From Corella eumyota (lineage: Eukaryota; Chordata; Ascidiacea; Phlebobranchia; Corellidae), in the NCBI GenBank assembly GCA_963082875.1, contig OY720101.1, positions 10,687,671-10,751,670 of the forward strand: a stretch of 64,000 bases of DNA. The letters run 5' to 3'. Below, piece by piece: positions 45,932 to 58,100 of the stretch. The translations under genes and the position numbers were made by a program. The notes under the pieces are model-generated. The model was not told the origin of the DNA. It did not search any database and saw nothing but the letters and a program-made list of their open reading frames with translations. Position 1 is the stretch's first letter. Each line of letters begins with the position of its first letter.

Positions 45932-48900
45932 CTAAACATCGCATGGGGTAGCTTCCGGCAATAAATATGCAGGTGAGTTAGTACAGCATACCAAACTGTC
46001 AAACTTTCGGCGCTTTGTCGACGGTTTTATTTCACTTTTAGGACTCCCCTCGCAATTCTCTTTGGCAATGTTTTTTGGCAATGTTTCGTGGTCGTCTGCA
46101 GATTTTGCGACGGCATCATTGTTTGTTGATTTATCCTCAAAAATATTTCCGTTGACGTCGGTTTCAAACGATTTTTGTTCAATTTTCGAGTCTCCATTTT
46201 CCTCAAGAACCGGAGGTTTTCCACCAGGGGATTCACCTTCTGATGGTCCTACAAAAACGTCGTTTAAACCATTTTGTTCAAGTTCTGGTCTTTTTTTGCT
46301 GTCTATATGGCTTGAAGAAACCTCGAACCAGGGGTGTTTAAGGCATTCTTCTGCTGAGAGTCGACTCCTTTAAAATAACAAAATAATAATGTTGGAAAAA
46401 TAAAAGCTAATTTTTTTAAAAACATTAATTGCAAACAATGCATTCCCATTGTTGTTATGCCATCCTTAGGGTATTGCACCAATAGTCTTATTCCTATCGG
46501 GCTCAAAACCTAACCAAATGACCATACAAAACAAAATTAAAAATCTATATATAATGAAGGTTAGTGGATAGTATGTATTTTTGTCCAAATTATAGGCCTT
46601 TAAAATAAAAAAAAATTCTGTGAGAAGATCCGGGTAAATTATTAAGGGCAAATAAAATTTATTATGAAAAATAAAATGCAACCCATTGGGTGTGCAATAG
46701 TGATATCAAAAAATGGCAATTTGTAATTAAAAAGTAACATTACTTTTAGAATTAATAATCATAATTTTAAAAATAATAATTAATTTTAAAAAAGATGTTC
46801 TTACTGTGGTTCTCGTTGCAACATTTTTAAGATTAGGTCTTTACAGGAAAAGTGTTTATCCTCAAACAAGTCATGCGGAAATTCAAGGGTTGCCGTGGTA
46901 ACATTCATTAAAGTATCCTGTTTGTTTTCTCCCAGGAAAGGGGAAACCCCGGTCAACATCACGTAAAACACAACTCCAAGAGACCTAAAAAAATACATAA
47001 TAAAAATTTTATTTTTGAAATCACTTGTGTTTTTTGATTTTCACAAAATAGTAAGTATAGTAAGCACTATTTAAAAGTGGTTGTAACTTAAGTAATTTTA
47101 TAACTAATAAAAGTTAAATAAAATCATTTTTTTCATTAAGTATTATTTGGATAAAAATGTCAAGATTTTAAACTTATAACAAAATAGACCATGTTTATTT
47201 AATATTTTTAAAAAAAATAATATTTCAAAAAAAAGATTAAGTTCTAATTGAATTTTAATTATTAAAGCAGCATCCTTTAATTTTAAACTTAACCTTAAAA
47301 AAATTAATTTATTTTAAAATGATTTCACAAAAAAAACTTAAACCTGAAAGTAAAATAAAATTCCAATCTCACGGTATAGAATTAAAAAACAGATCAAATA
47401 TCGCGTGCCAGTAATCACCTTATGATGTCATAATAAGGCTTTGTGGTGTAATAACATTGCTTTTGTATTTTAACTTAAAAGTTATTTTTACCGTTTTTTT
47501 GGGGCCAAGAAATATGAAACCATATATTTTAAAGTATTAATATATTTATACAAAGAAACTTTATTAAATTATATATATTTTATCATAAAGGACAATTAAA
47601 TAGATCAAATTAGACTACAAGAAAAATCATATTAAAAACTGTAGTTTATTTATGTTTAAATATTTATTTAATTTTTTTAACATTTTTAATTCAGTGGCCA
47701 TAATAATTTTTGGTAAAGTTTTTGGTTTACTTAAATATTAAAAGACTCATAGCACACAGACACAACAAAACAGGGTTAAGCACTTCAGATAAAATTACCC
47801 ACAGTAAAGATATCAATTTACTTATTAAGTAAACCACGCCTTCCTAATCTTTCAACTTTTAAGGAATAATACTACCGGACCAAACCTCTATAATTTTTTA
47901 TTTAAGATTATTTTAAGACACTGCACCGATTTTTTTTATTATTTTTAGGCGAATTTTTTTTCAAATAAAATAAAATTTAAAATAATTTATTTATTAAATT
48001 GTAATTTATATACAGACATGCCTTTTGGATTTTTTTGTTAGATCATTTTTTTTTTTAAATTGGTTTAAAAATATTAATTAAAATTTTTTTATTTATATTT
48101 AATTAACATTTGTTACAAATATAATTCTTGATCAGTTTTATTTTGGCCCTTTTTTAATTTAAAAAAAAAAAATCTTTAAATTTAACTTACCATATGTCCG
48201 TTGAAACACCAATTGGTTCAAAGTTTAAAACTTCTGGAGCTAAAAACAGATAAATCTTTGTTTAAATATTTGTTTTCCTGTCATCAACATATTTATTTTG
48301 TTATCACAAATGACAAATAATAATGATTTTGCATTTTGATCAACTCAACGATTCAATATGATTAAACTATTTTTGTAAAGATATATATTTTTAATATTTG
48401 TAAATATATACTTTTAAAATTCTGTTTGAAGTTAAAAATACGTAAAGATTTTTTTGTTTAACTTACCAACATAATCTGGAGTACCTACAATTTCTCTTAT
48501 TTCAGTTTTGTGATCAACCTTTTTGGACAGTCCAAAATCGACCAATCGGATGTCTCCATTTTCGCCTTCGTGTGTAAGCAATATGTTTTGTGGCTAAATA
48601 AAAATGTTTTAATTATTTGTTTCGAAAAAAAATTAATATTCAACACGATTTTAATGCTTAAATTACAAAAAGTCTAAATGTTGTGCAGTTAGAAATTAGA
48701 ATAAATGAAACATCTTAATAAATACAAAAAAACGACAATAAAAATAAACAAATAAAAAATCAGTTGCTGAAAAAATATATTGTTCGTAAAAATTTTTTTT
48801 TAAAAAGGTAAAATATTTTAATCCTAACATTTAAATACAGATTAGTTTCTAGCATTTTAGGTATATTTGCAATAGGTTATATAGTTGGCAGCCTCCATTT

Positions 48901-51900
48901 ACTAAATAGGTTAACAAAGGTAAATAAAAGGACATTCCATTAAAAAATATTTTAAGTTTTTTAATTGAAAACCTGACAAAAATATTTAAAACTGTTCATC
49001 AAAATTTAACCTTAAAATAATGAAGTTTTAAATTGTTTATCAAAACATCTTACATTCCTTTTTAAAGGAAATTGGCAGCTTATAAAAACAAAATTGTTAT
49101 TTTTAGATTTTGTAAAAAAATATTTTTAATCAACTTATATACCTAATTTAAAAATGTAAGTATATATATTTTAAAGCGCAATACTATAAATGTCAAATGT
49201 GTTTAAATTCACAAATATTCAGGGTTAGGTTAAGTGGAATGTAATAAAAAAGTTTTATTCAAAAGCAAATAGAGAAATGAACTAAAATGGTAAATATCAT
49301 GATATGACGTCAATCTAATGGAAGGAAATTATGACATCACAGTCTATCAATGTTTTAATAAAATTTGAACTACATATTTTGATCACTTTTTAAACACAGA
49401 TATTTTTAGACATTAAACTAAACAAAGAAACATCAAAAACAAATAAATTGATCATAAAATGTTTTTTGATATAAATAATCAAAGTCAAATTTTTTTTTCA
49501 ATATTAACTGATGTACTCAAAAAAATAAAATAATAATCCTGTACAAAATCTAACATTTTAATTATATATTGGGTATGTATACATAAAACTAATCACCTTA
49601 TTAAAGGATTTAAAATACTTAAAATATTTGAAAAATGCCATATAATGAATCAGATAGTTGCGTCAAAAAGAAATTATATTATTCACATAAAGTTATATTT
49701 AGCATTACATCATCATGAATAATACTATGGACTTAAATTAAATGTGTCAAGTATTAAACAAAAACATGTTATACAATTTCTTTAATAAATGTAAAATCAA
49801 ACAACACAACAATAACTTCTACAGTTATATCTAAAGGTTATTAAAATTGTAGGCAAATGATTACAAATTTAAAAAAATGATTTTAAGCAAAAAATGACAA
49901 ATAAAAAAACGGGATTAAATAAAATATCACCAACAAAATTTTGCCAATTATTCGATGTTTTTAATATGTATACTTATTGTTCATGATATGGTATCATAAA
50001 AAGTAAACAACTGAACCTGTTAATTGTGAGGTTAACAAACAAGCAAGTTTTTACATAATAGTGTCAATTATGTAACCAAAATAACATACTCATTCACACT
50101 GTAATAAACTATTTCAAAATGTAACTGTGGCTTTTAAGCAATATAACACTAGGTAGCCTACCATTAAAAAAATATTTTTTTGAAATGTAAAATCAAACAG
50201 TGGAAAATAATTACCGGTATAAATATTTTTTTTCTATTTAAAAATTTTTTTTAGATAGTGTTGGGATTGATATCAAGTTATTTTACCAATCAATAACATA
50301 ATGATCAAGCAAAACACTAATAACAGCAAAAATTTTACCTAATTTCCTAGAATTTGATAGTTTGATTAATGTTAATTAGCGTGTTTTTTAGGCTACAGTA
50401 CATTAAACAAGTAAATGAAATATTTTATTGTAAATATTTATAGAATACAACATGTTCAATAGATTAACAAAGCTAGGTAGGGTGTTGATATAGAGGTAAC
50501 ATTACTTTCAGTGTATTATGACATTATTTATTTTAACATTACACTATTTTTGATGTAAAATGCTGTACTACTTTCTTTTATGCGCGCAATGTGTGTATAG
50601 TATTTCCTGCAATTGTTTTTTAACAAAATTTGTTATTGTAGTCAGAACTCTTAACTATATTAGTGTTCTTACCCTACTTTAAAAGCCTACTGTTACATGT
50701 CAATATTAAAACAAATTTAACCAAGAAAAAAAGTTTAATGTTGTTAACAAACATAATTATAGTGAACATGCTTTAAACTAAAAATTTATTTTTCAAAATA
50801 CGCATTTTTTTCAAAAAAAAATCTTATAATACCTTTAAGTCAAGATGAACGATATTGTGAGTGTGAAGAAATGCAACCGCTTCAAGAATCTGCCTGAACA
50901 TTCTTCTGACTGTTTGCTCCGAGAACTGGTCTTTAAAACCAACACAGTGGTCAAATATTTCACCACCAGCAGCACTAGAGAGTTAACGTTACCAATTAAA
51001 AAATTTTTTTTAATTTTTTATGTACAAGTCTACATAATATAGTTAAATATTTAAACTAATGCTTTAATGGTGTCACACATATTCAAAATATAAGATTTTA
51101 AAATAAAATACTGGGTAAATTTCTACCCTTAAATATTAGTTGCAAGTTGCAACCATTTTTTGACAATTTTTAATTCAGCACATAGAGTGAATGCTTCACT
51201 TATATTTAAATATTGTAAGATTTGTGTTAATATAAAAATTAAATATATTTTTTAAAAGATTTAATTTATTAGATACATTTTAAGTTAAAATGAAACTAGA
51301 TGATAATGTTTAAACGCTTTTTAAATTTCTAAATTTCAGTAGTGATTACTGTTAGTATTAGTAAATATTTACTAATGAATGTTTTTGTATGCATCTAAAG
51401 AGATATGCATTAATTGAATGCATCTGTAAACAAACTTTGCCTACTAAATAAACTTAGTTGGCAAATAGATGCATTGTTCTACGCTACCAAAACAAAGTAA
51501 ACTCAGTTAGTTAAATTTTAATTGCAAAATCACCTGATCATCGTAAAAGCAATTTAAGTATGGCCCATGTATGTATTTGTTTTTTTATTAAGTTAACCCA
51601 AAAATTTTTTAGTTTTTTTTAATTGGGTTCAAAAATATATTTACAGTAAAAATATATATTTTTAAGTTAATAAACTTACAACTCTAGTATAAGCACAACT
51701 TCAGAATTTGATTCATAGACTTGTTTTAGGTTGATCAAATTTGGATGATCTGAGCTGATTTCAAGAACTGCAATTTCATGAAAAATATCAGAAGTACAAT
51801 CTCGACAGTGTCTTCTTTTTCTCATGACTTTGGCTGCATATTTTTTACCAGTGCTTTTTTCGATACATTTCTTTACAATCGCAAACTTGCCCCTGAAAAA

Positions 51901-52684
51901 ATTCATATTATTATTAACCTAAGTGGGTTATATAAATAAAAAAACACTGTTGTAAAATAATTTAAAAACATATATTCTTCTGGAAACATTTTTTGGAGCT
52001 CTATTAGCGACATCCGCCGGTTTAAATGTGTAGTACTAATTTGAATGCAGAAAAGGGACGGAATTTATAGGAGAATGTAACGGTAAGGTCATTAAAATTC
52101 TGCCTTTTTCGCATTTGTAACTTGGCGGACAACACTTAAAGAGTTCCCATTTTTTTTAAAAGTTAAACCGCTTATATAGTCAAATACTCCAGTCTGGAAA
52201 GTAGGGCAGTTTTCGACAAGATCTCCTGCGTCCAAACGTAAAAATTGGCGTACACGTGCACAGGTAATTTATGTTAACGTATTTACCTTTATTTTGCATT
52301 TACTTTTAAAGCCATGCGTGCAATACAGCAATTTCAGGCGTGCATTGTTTTCAGCGAAAAAAATTTTGTGTGTGCACGCCATCCTACTTTTCAGACTGGC
52401 ACATACTGACTGACAAACACCAGACAGACACATCATAAACAAAATAATAATTTAAAAAAGTTTTACTTATTAAATTATCTAATTGTTCAACAATATGACT
52501 TTTAATGTTTTCCCCCGTAATAAGCAGAAAAAATATTAAAAACTGTAAAATAAATTTATTAAAAATGTTTTAACCTTCCAATAGTTTCTTCAACTGTGTA
52601 ATGACTATGCCAAGATTCTCTTAAAATCGATGTTTTTATTTCAGCAATACTTCCAGACCGAACTGGAGACATTGGGCTACTCAT
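45932..52684 (-). CDS. STK17: DRAK-type serine/threonine kinase (STK17A/B-like)
   Basis: Seven exons, 418 residues: 52684-52575, 51892-51680, 50974-50833, 48593-48467, 48239-48191, 46984-46805, 46367-45932; phases agree. The length is close to the 414 of human STK17A. Death-associated-protein-kinase family member; relatives phosphorylate myosin light chain and affect apoptosis. Kinase motifs: [19 protein letters not shown], the catalytic lysine in YAAKV (K58), [12 protein letters not shown], the family-specific catalytic loop HLDLKPQN near 151, DFG near 174, [24 protein letters not shown] and AEECLKHPW. The C-terminal tail of about 130 residues is acidic and then ends in a basic PSTKRRKF that may act as a nuclear signal, as DRAKs can be nuclear. 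No calmodulin-binding segment or death domain follows, which separates it from DAPK1. The 2.2-kb intron between the exons at 50974-50833 and 48593-48467 shows nothing but AT-rich sequence. Confidence 0.93.
51995..52147. mobile_element. Short MITE, GAGCTCTATTAGCG family, copy 2
   Basis: GGAGCTCTATTAGCGACATC at the left; CTTGGCGGACAACACTTAAA then GAGTTCC at the right, a diverged inverse. It matches the copy at 43006-43165. It lies in the first intron of the STK17-like gene. Confidence 0.6.
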
Positions 52685-53123
52685 TTTTAAAGCATTATAA
52701 TATACAAGCTTGTCATCTCGTGTTACGTCTAATATCAAAACCTTTATAAAAAATAATATCTTAAAATCACCGTTAATATATTTTTAAATTCGTATCTGTT
52801 TTACAACAGTTATTATTTTGTGTCTTTATTGTGACGACAAGAAATAGCTATTTTAAAGAACTGACTTCTTTACATTTTAACAAACACGCCTACGCGAATA
52901 CAGAAACCATCAGAATGATTATACCGCAGCGTACGCACAGGTCTACTTAAAATACCAAGCATGAAAAGCGGAATCAGACGGAATATTAACAAATGCCGCC
53001 CGAAAACATATATTCAAATAAGGCGTGCCGGGTATTTTCATAGTGTCGATGTTATTTTTTATGGTAACTTCATTTTTGCAAAAAACATAATAATAATAAT
53101 AATAATATCTCTAGCAATAATAA
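52685..53123. promoter_or_regulatory. Divergent upstream region of STK17-like and torsin genes
   Basis: The two start codons are 766 bases apart and transcribed away from each other, so this stretch must supply at least one promoter. The central part (about 52870-53040) is less AT-rich. An (AAT)n run lies at about 53087-53106. No TATA or initiator can be named with confidence. Confidence 0.35.
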
Positions 53124-53372
53124 ATCACTGTACATGGCTTAGTGATTACAACATACAGGATGTCTGAGGTTCGATCCCTACTACATCCATGCTGCATCTT
53201 GTTTGGGCAATATTTAATAATATTCAGAGACTGAGTTAGAGTAACAAAATTTAAGATGTCACTGGCAGCGTGGTGTAGTGGTAAGACCACTCGCTACACC
53301 ACACATGAGATCGTGGGTTCAATCCCCACTGCCCCCATGCTGTGGTGCCCTTGGGTAGGCCATATTTTTTAG
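53124..53372 (+). repeat. Two adjacent family-A SINE pieces
   Basis: The first (53124-53252) is a diverged copy, with GGTTCGATCCCTACTACATC, GCTGCATCTTG and GACTGAGTTAGAGTAACA. The second begins sharply at 53264 with GGCAGCGTGGTGTAGTGG, has a near-perfect head and B box (GGGTTCAATCCCC), and breaks off after CCCTTGGGTAGGC. The second looks younger and 3'-truncated. Both lie just upstream of the torsin start. Confidence 0.75.
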
Positions 53373-53449
53373 TAATTTAAGAAACCTAATATTAACTTGT
53401 TTTTAGCATAGTACATGCAACTTTTAAAAATTTACTATTGGAAATACAG

Positions 53450-54457
53450 ATGTTTTTGGTAAAAAAAGATTTAATTTGTAATGCATTGGTAGTCTTTGTA
53501 TATTTGTTACAATTTTGTGACTCTACACTATTGGATGGAATATTAAAAATAGCCAATATACCATGTCAACTTGGTATTGAATGCTGTACAGCTGACTATG
53601 TTAGTTTTAATAACACCGGTTTACTTCAGGATTTTAAAAATAAACTATTCGGTCAACATTTGGTATCATCAACTGTTTATAGTTCTATAAAAGCACACTT
53701 AAATGACAATAAGCCAAAAAAACCACTTGTTTTGTCATTTCATGGGTGTTCTGGGTGCGGGAAAAACTATGTTGTTACAATGTTGGTAAACAATTTGTAT
53801 GCTAAAGCTGATAGAAGTAAATTTGTTAAGTTTATATATGCAGATGTCGACTTTCCTCGTCATGATAGACTTTCTGATTACAAAGTAAAGCTCCAAAAAA
53901 TGATAAAAAAGACAACATCACTTTGTGAGCGCTCCCTTTTTATATTTGACGAAGCAGATCATTTGCCAATGGGACTTCTAGATTCTATTACTCCATATTT
54001 GGACAGCCATTCCAACATTAATGGAGTCAACTATAGAAAAAATATTTTTATTTTTCTCAGTAATGTAGGGTCATCTAGTATTTTGATAAAAACACTTGAA
54101 GAATGGAAAAAAGGAAGAGATAGAGAGAGTTTAACATTGGCAGAAATGCAGCAAGTTCTACAATTTCAAGCATTTAATGAAGATGGTGGGCTAAAGTCCA
54201 GCCGTATTATTGATCGTCAACTCATTGACCATTTTATACCATTTTTACCTTTAGAAAAAGAACATATAAAGTTGTGTGTAAAGGCTGAATTAAAACGAAC
54301 TGAAAAACACCTTAAACCTGACTACGACTTTTTTAATCAAATGTTTAAAGAATTGGAATGGATTCCTAAAGATTATAAACTATATTCTAAGTCAGGCTGC
54401 AAAAAAATTTCACATAAACTAACTTTAGTCATTTCAGAGGTTCACAATGAACTTTAG
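53450..54457 (+). CDS. TOR1: Torsin-family AAA+ ATPase, single exon
   Basis: A 335-residue endoplasmic-reticulum-lumen ATPase. An N-terminal hydrophobic stretch, about residues 8-25 (ICNALVVFVYLLQFC), fits a signal sequence. Torsin motifs: Walker A GCSGCGKN at about 99-106, including the torsin-type Asn after GK; Walker B IFDEAD at about 165-170; sensor I LSN near 203; and the torsin-specific sensor II GCK near 316. Torsins need LAP1/LULL1-type activators and act at the nuclear envelope. The first ATG of the frame is at 53450; a TTG four codons earlier is unlikely to be used. AATACAG directly precedes the ATG, a good 3' splice signal that could accept a 5'-UTR intron or a trans-spliced leader. 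The body has no introns, unlike vertebrate torsin genes and unlike nearly every neighbour here, so origin as a retrocopy is possible. It appears intact. Confidence 0.92.
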   Translation: MFLVKKDLICNALVVFVYLLQFCDSTLLDGILKIANIPCQLGIECCTADYVSFNNTGLLQDFKNKLFGQHLVSSTVYSSIKAHLNDNKPKKPLVLSFHGCSGCGKNYVVTMLVNNLYAKADRSKFVKFIYADVDFPRHDRLSDYKVKLQKMIKKTTSLCERSLFIFDEADHLPMGLLDSITPYLDSHSNINGVNYRKNIFIFLSNVGSSSILIKTLEEWKKGRDRESLTLAEMQQVLQFQAFNEDGGLKSSRIIDRQLIDHFIPFLPLEKEHIKLCVKAELKRTEKHLKPDYDFFNQMFKELEWIPKDYKLYSKSGCKKISHKLTLVISEVHNEL

Positions 54458-55128
54458 ATTTCTCATATTTTTTAATTTAATTAATATCACACTGTGACAA
54501 GGTTCATTTTACTGTTCCTTTTTTGACACCTTCATTTTGTAATATAAAAAATTTAAAAATTATGTCTATAAAAGGTAATTTTAATAATTGTAGGTTTTGT
54601 AATATTATAAATAACCAGCTAATCTTTTTAATGTGTTTATTTTTAAAACAATTATGCAATTGTATTCTAGTCTAGCTTCATTTGTCTAACTAGTCGGTTG
54701 CTCACCCTAATGAATGCATTTTAACTTTTGTAATATGGTTGTAATTTGAAACTAATATATGCTTACCTTAGACATAATATAATAATTTACCTTAGACATC
54801 AAATGGCAATTTATTTGATTTTACTGGCTTTTAAATTTAATTTGACACACACATAGGATATATCGTCCACACTCTAAAAAAAGTTCTTTTTATAAAATTA
54901 TTGTGTTTTTTAATCAAATGTTCGACATTTTATAAAAGAATTGTTCTGTTTTTTTTAAATATTTAAGTAGGCTATGAAACAAAAAACATTTGTATAGAAT
55001 TTTTGTAAAACTGTAAGACTTTGAGTTGGGGATGCAGAAAACAAAAAAATAAACATTTATTTATTTTTAGTAATTTTTATATTTTTTTAATTTAAAAGGG
55101 GTCCAATAGATATTTCTAGATATTAAAA
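54458..55128. other. Gap between torsin and the coiled-coil kinase
   Basis: This holds the torsin 3' untranslated region and the kinase promoter. It is AT-rich, with AATAAA-type signals near 55050. No coding or repeat sequence was recognised. Confidence 0.4.
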
Positions 55129-58100
55129 ATGGCAGATGACGAAAATAAAGAACTTACGAACAAGGTAAACTTTAGTTTCAAACAGTTTTTTATTTACTAA
55201 AATAACAACATTTAATTTTAATAGAATTAATTGTTTTTGTTGATATTGTAAATACGAAATAACCTTTAACATCAATTTTTGAAGTAACATTTTTAAAATA
55301 AAATTTTATGTTAAAATTTTTTTTATTCTTTTAGATATTGCAAGGGGCTAAGAGGTTATATGAAACAGAAATGGAAAAGGTGGGTTATATCTGTTAAATA
55401 AAAATTATTTTTATTTAAACATTGCGAAAATTTGGACTAAACATAATCTACAAAATAAATAAAATACAAAAGTTATTTACCTTTTTTTTCTAATTTGACA
55501 GCTTTGTAAAAACCATGCCCTGAAAAAAGAAGAAATAGAAAGTTATCATGAAAAATCAATAAAGATTGTTAATGAATCACTCAAAAATTACCCAAATCTT
55601 CTCAAAGACAAAAACTTAATAGATTTTGTGGAAATTACAAATTCAGAGTTTAAAAATACCAATGAAAGAAATTGGAGGGTATGTTTGTCATACTTTGGTA
55701 CAATAAAATATATTAAACTAAAGAATTTCACTATAGTAAAATAAATTTAAAAAATATTACTTAGATGAACAAAATTCTTAAAAATGACTTAAAAGAAGCT
55801 ACTAAGAAGTACAGAACAGTAGAATTAGAATTGAGAACCGTTCAAAGAAATCCGCCCGAAAAAAAAAAAGTAATTTTTTAAACAAATTCTACTGAACTGT
55901 TAAATAAAAGTAAATTTGTTTACATTATTTAGTTAAATAAAGTAACAGAAAAAATCTGTTTTCGCTAGTTTCAATTTAACATGTTAAATTTTTTTTGTTG
56001 TTTGCTTGAAACTTTCGGCAGCGTGGTGTAGGTTTAAGAACACTTGCTACACCGGCGTGAGGTCGTAAGTTTGATTCCCACTGCTCATATGCTGTAACGC
56101 CCTTGAGTAAGGCACTATAAACGGTATGAACTCCTGCTGAGCCAACACTTAATCTGCAGCATAATCACGGGGCAAATATAATATCCCAAACTGCTGAAGG
56201 CGACTCGAAACTGGGACAGAGTAAATGATGTTAGTCTATTTTTCGGTCGTGCATTCAACCTTTCCACATCAAGGATATATACAAAAAAAAAATATTTCAG
56301 GAAAGTGAACACCCCCAGACAAAATCACCCGCAACATCAATAAAACAGAACCAAGTGCAGCCAACTGAAAAAGTAAAAATTTTAAAAAGCTTTTTTTTTA
56401 AATTAAGGTCATTTAGACAGTTCAAATTTTAATTAGATTTTGTTATCTTGTCTAATACTTAAGTTGCCTTTAATAGTATGGCAAACTGAAATATTAATGA
56501 TTTTTATTATCTGATAATTGGTAGATAGAAGATTCGGCCTGCAAAAAAACGTAGGGAGACGGCGACGAAATTGCTGCATAAAATAATTAAAAGTACAATA
56601 CATAAAAAGTTTTTATTATTTGTTACGATTTTAATGCAAAATTACAAAAAATTTTAAATATAATTTCAATTATAATTAAAAGCGATAAGTCATAAAATTT
56701 TGCACATCATTTTACTTTTTGCAAAATTTTATTTCGAATATTGGTAAAATATGGTCTTGCGTTAAATTTACACTTCTTGCAGTTAGATAAAAAATTTTGC
56801 AAGGCAAAAGCACTTGATTTTAATCCATTTTAAAATTACATTTTGGAGATAAAAATTTAAAAAAAAATAAATATTATAAAAACTAACATATATATTTATC
56901 GTAACAACTTATTAAATTTTTTTTTCATTATACTTTTTGCCAAATTTTATTTTGAATATTGGTAAAATAAGGTGTTACGCTGATATTTTACACAACAATT
57001 TCGTCGCCAAACTCCCGCGTTTTTTTTGCAGGCCAAACCTTCTGGCCAAATCTTCTGGTCCCCTGATAGTTAATCCGGTATTTGGGTTTGAAATTGGCTG
57101 AAGTTTGTATTCTTTGTATTTTTCACAAAAATTCGAAAAAATTGTTTATAGCTCCTATCTCAGGGAAGTTAAAGCATGACAACAGTCAAAATTTAACTAA
57201 TAACCCGATGTCTTCTAAACACTACACTGCTCTGTCAGCATTTAAATAGTATTGACGTGGTAATAAAGCCTACATTAATGAACCTTTCATAATTCTTTTG
57301 CTTAATAGAAGTAAATATCATTTGACATATTGTTTAATACATATTTTTTTAAACAGAGTGACTTTGATCTTGCCACTGAAATTGAAATATGGAAAAATAA
57401 GTTTTTTCAAAAAGAGTCAGAATTAAAAGAAACCAAAAAGAAACTTTCTATGGTATCAAACAGCAATGGTTACCAACCTAGACTATATCGTAGAGTAAGA
57501 TTTATTTTTATATAAACTTTAAGCAATAGTTTTTTCAAACTCCAAAAATGTAAGGTCCCTGATAACAACATGCTTAAATGCTATTACAACCGAGTAATGT
57601 GTTTAGCTCTGTGAAGTAACAAGCTGATGAAATTTAGACAGCTGAGTAATGCTAGACTCATATGCTTTAACTTTAAGGCTCTGTACCGAAGTAAATCTAA
57701 ATAGAGACTTTAAGTTATTTCTAGTGGCTTTTTTGTCTTTTTTAAATTTATATTTCTTAGTTCTAAATAAAATATAAGTTTTCACAGTATTACAGCTCAT
57801 CCGATGTTAAGATAAGCACAGAAGATATTCTTGGTAAAGGGGGTTATGGATGTGTTCAACTTTGTTTTCTTAAAGATTGTGGAGTTGTTGCTATTAAAGC
57901 ACTCTCATTATCAGGAGCCAAATCTAAAATGGAAATACGAAGAGAAAAGTAATTTGATTTTTAAGACCTAAAAAATTTGAAGTAAACTAGACATCATTAT
58001 TAAATTCAATAGATACAAAAATAAAAGAGATAAAATAAATATTATATTTTTGGTTAAGCCATTTACCAGATAATATGTTTTTTGTTATGAGATTGGCCTA

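Noticed and set aside
46062-46373. 103-residue open stretch on plus
   Set aside because: It is antisense to the C-terminal exon of the STK17-like gene, which is well supported by phase and homology.
53087-53106. CRISPR-like or regulatory repeat
   Set aside because: It is a plain (AAT)n microsatellite, as is the (ATA)n run at 59911-59933.
53438-53449. A start four codons upstream in the torsin frame
   Set aside because: The triplet at 53438 is TTG, not ATG, and AATACAG just before 53450 looks like a splice acceptor. ATG at 53450 was used.
54458-55128. Torsin and the coiled-coil kinase as a trans-spliced operon
   Set aside because: The 670-base gap is much longer than the short gaps usual for tunicate operons, so separate promoters are the simpler reading.
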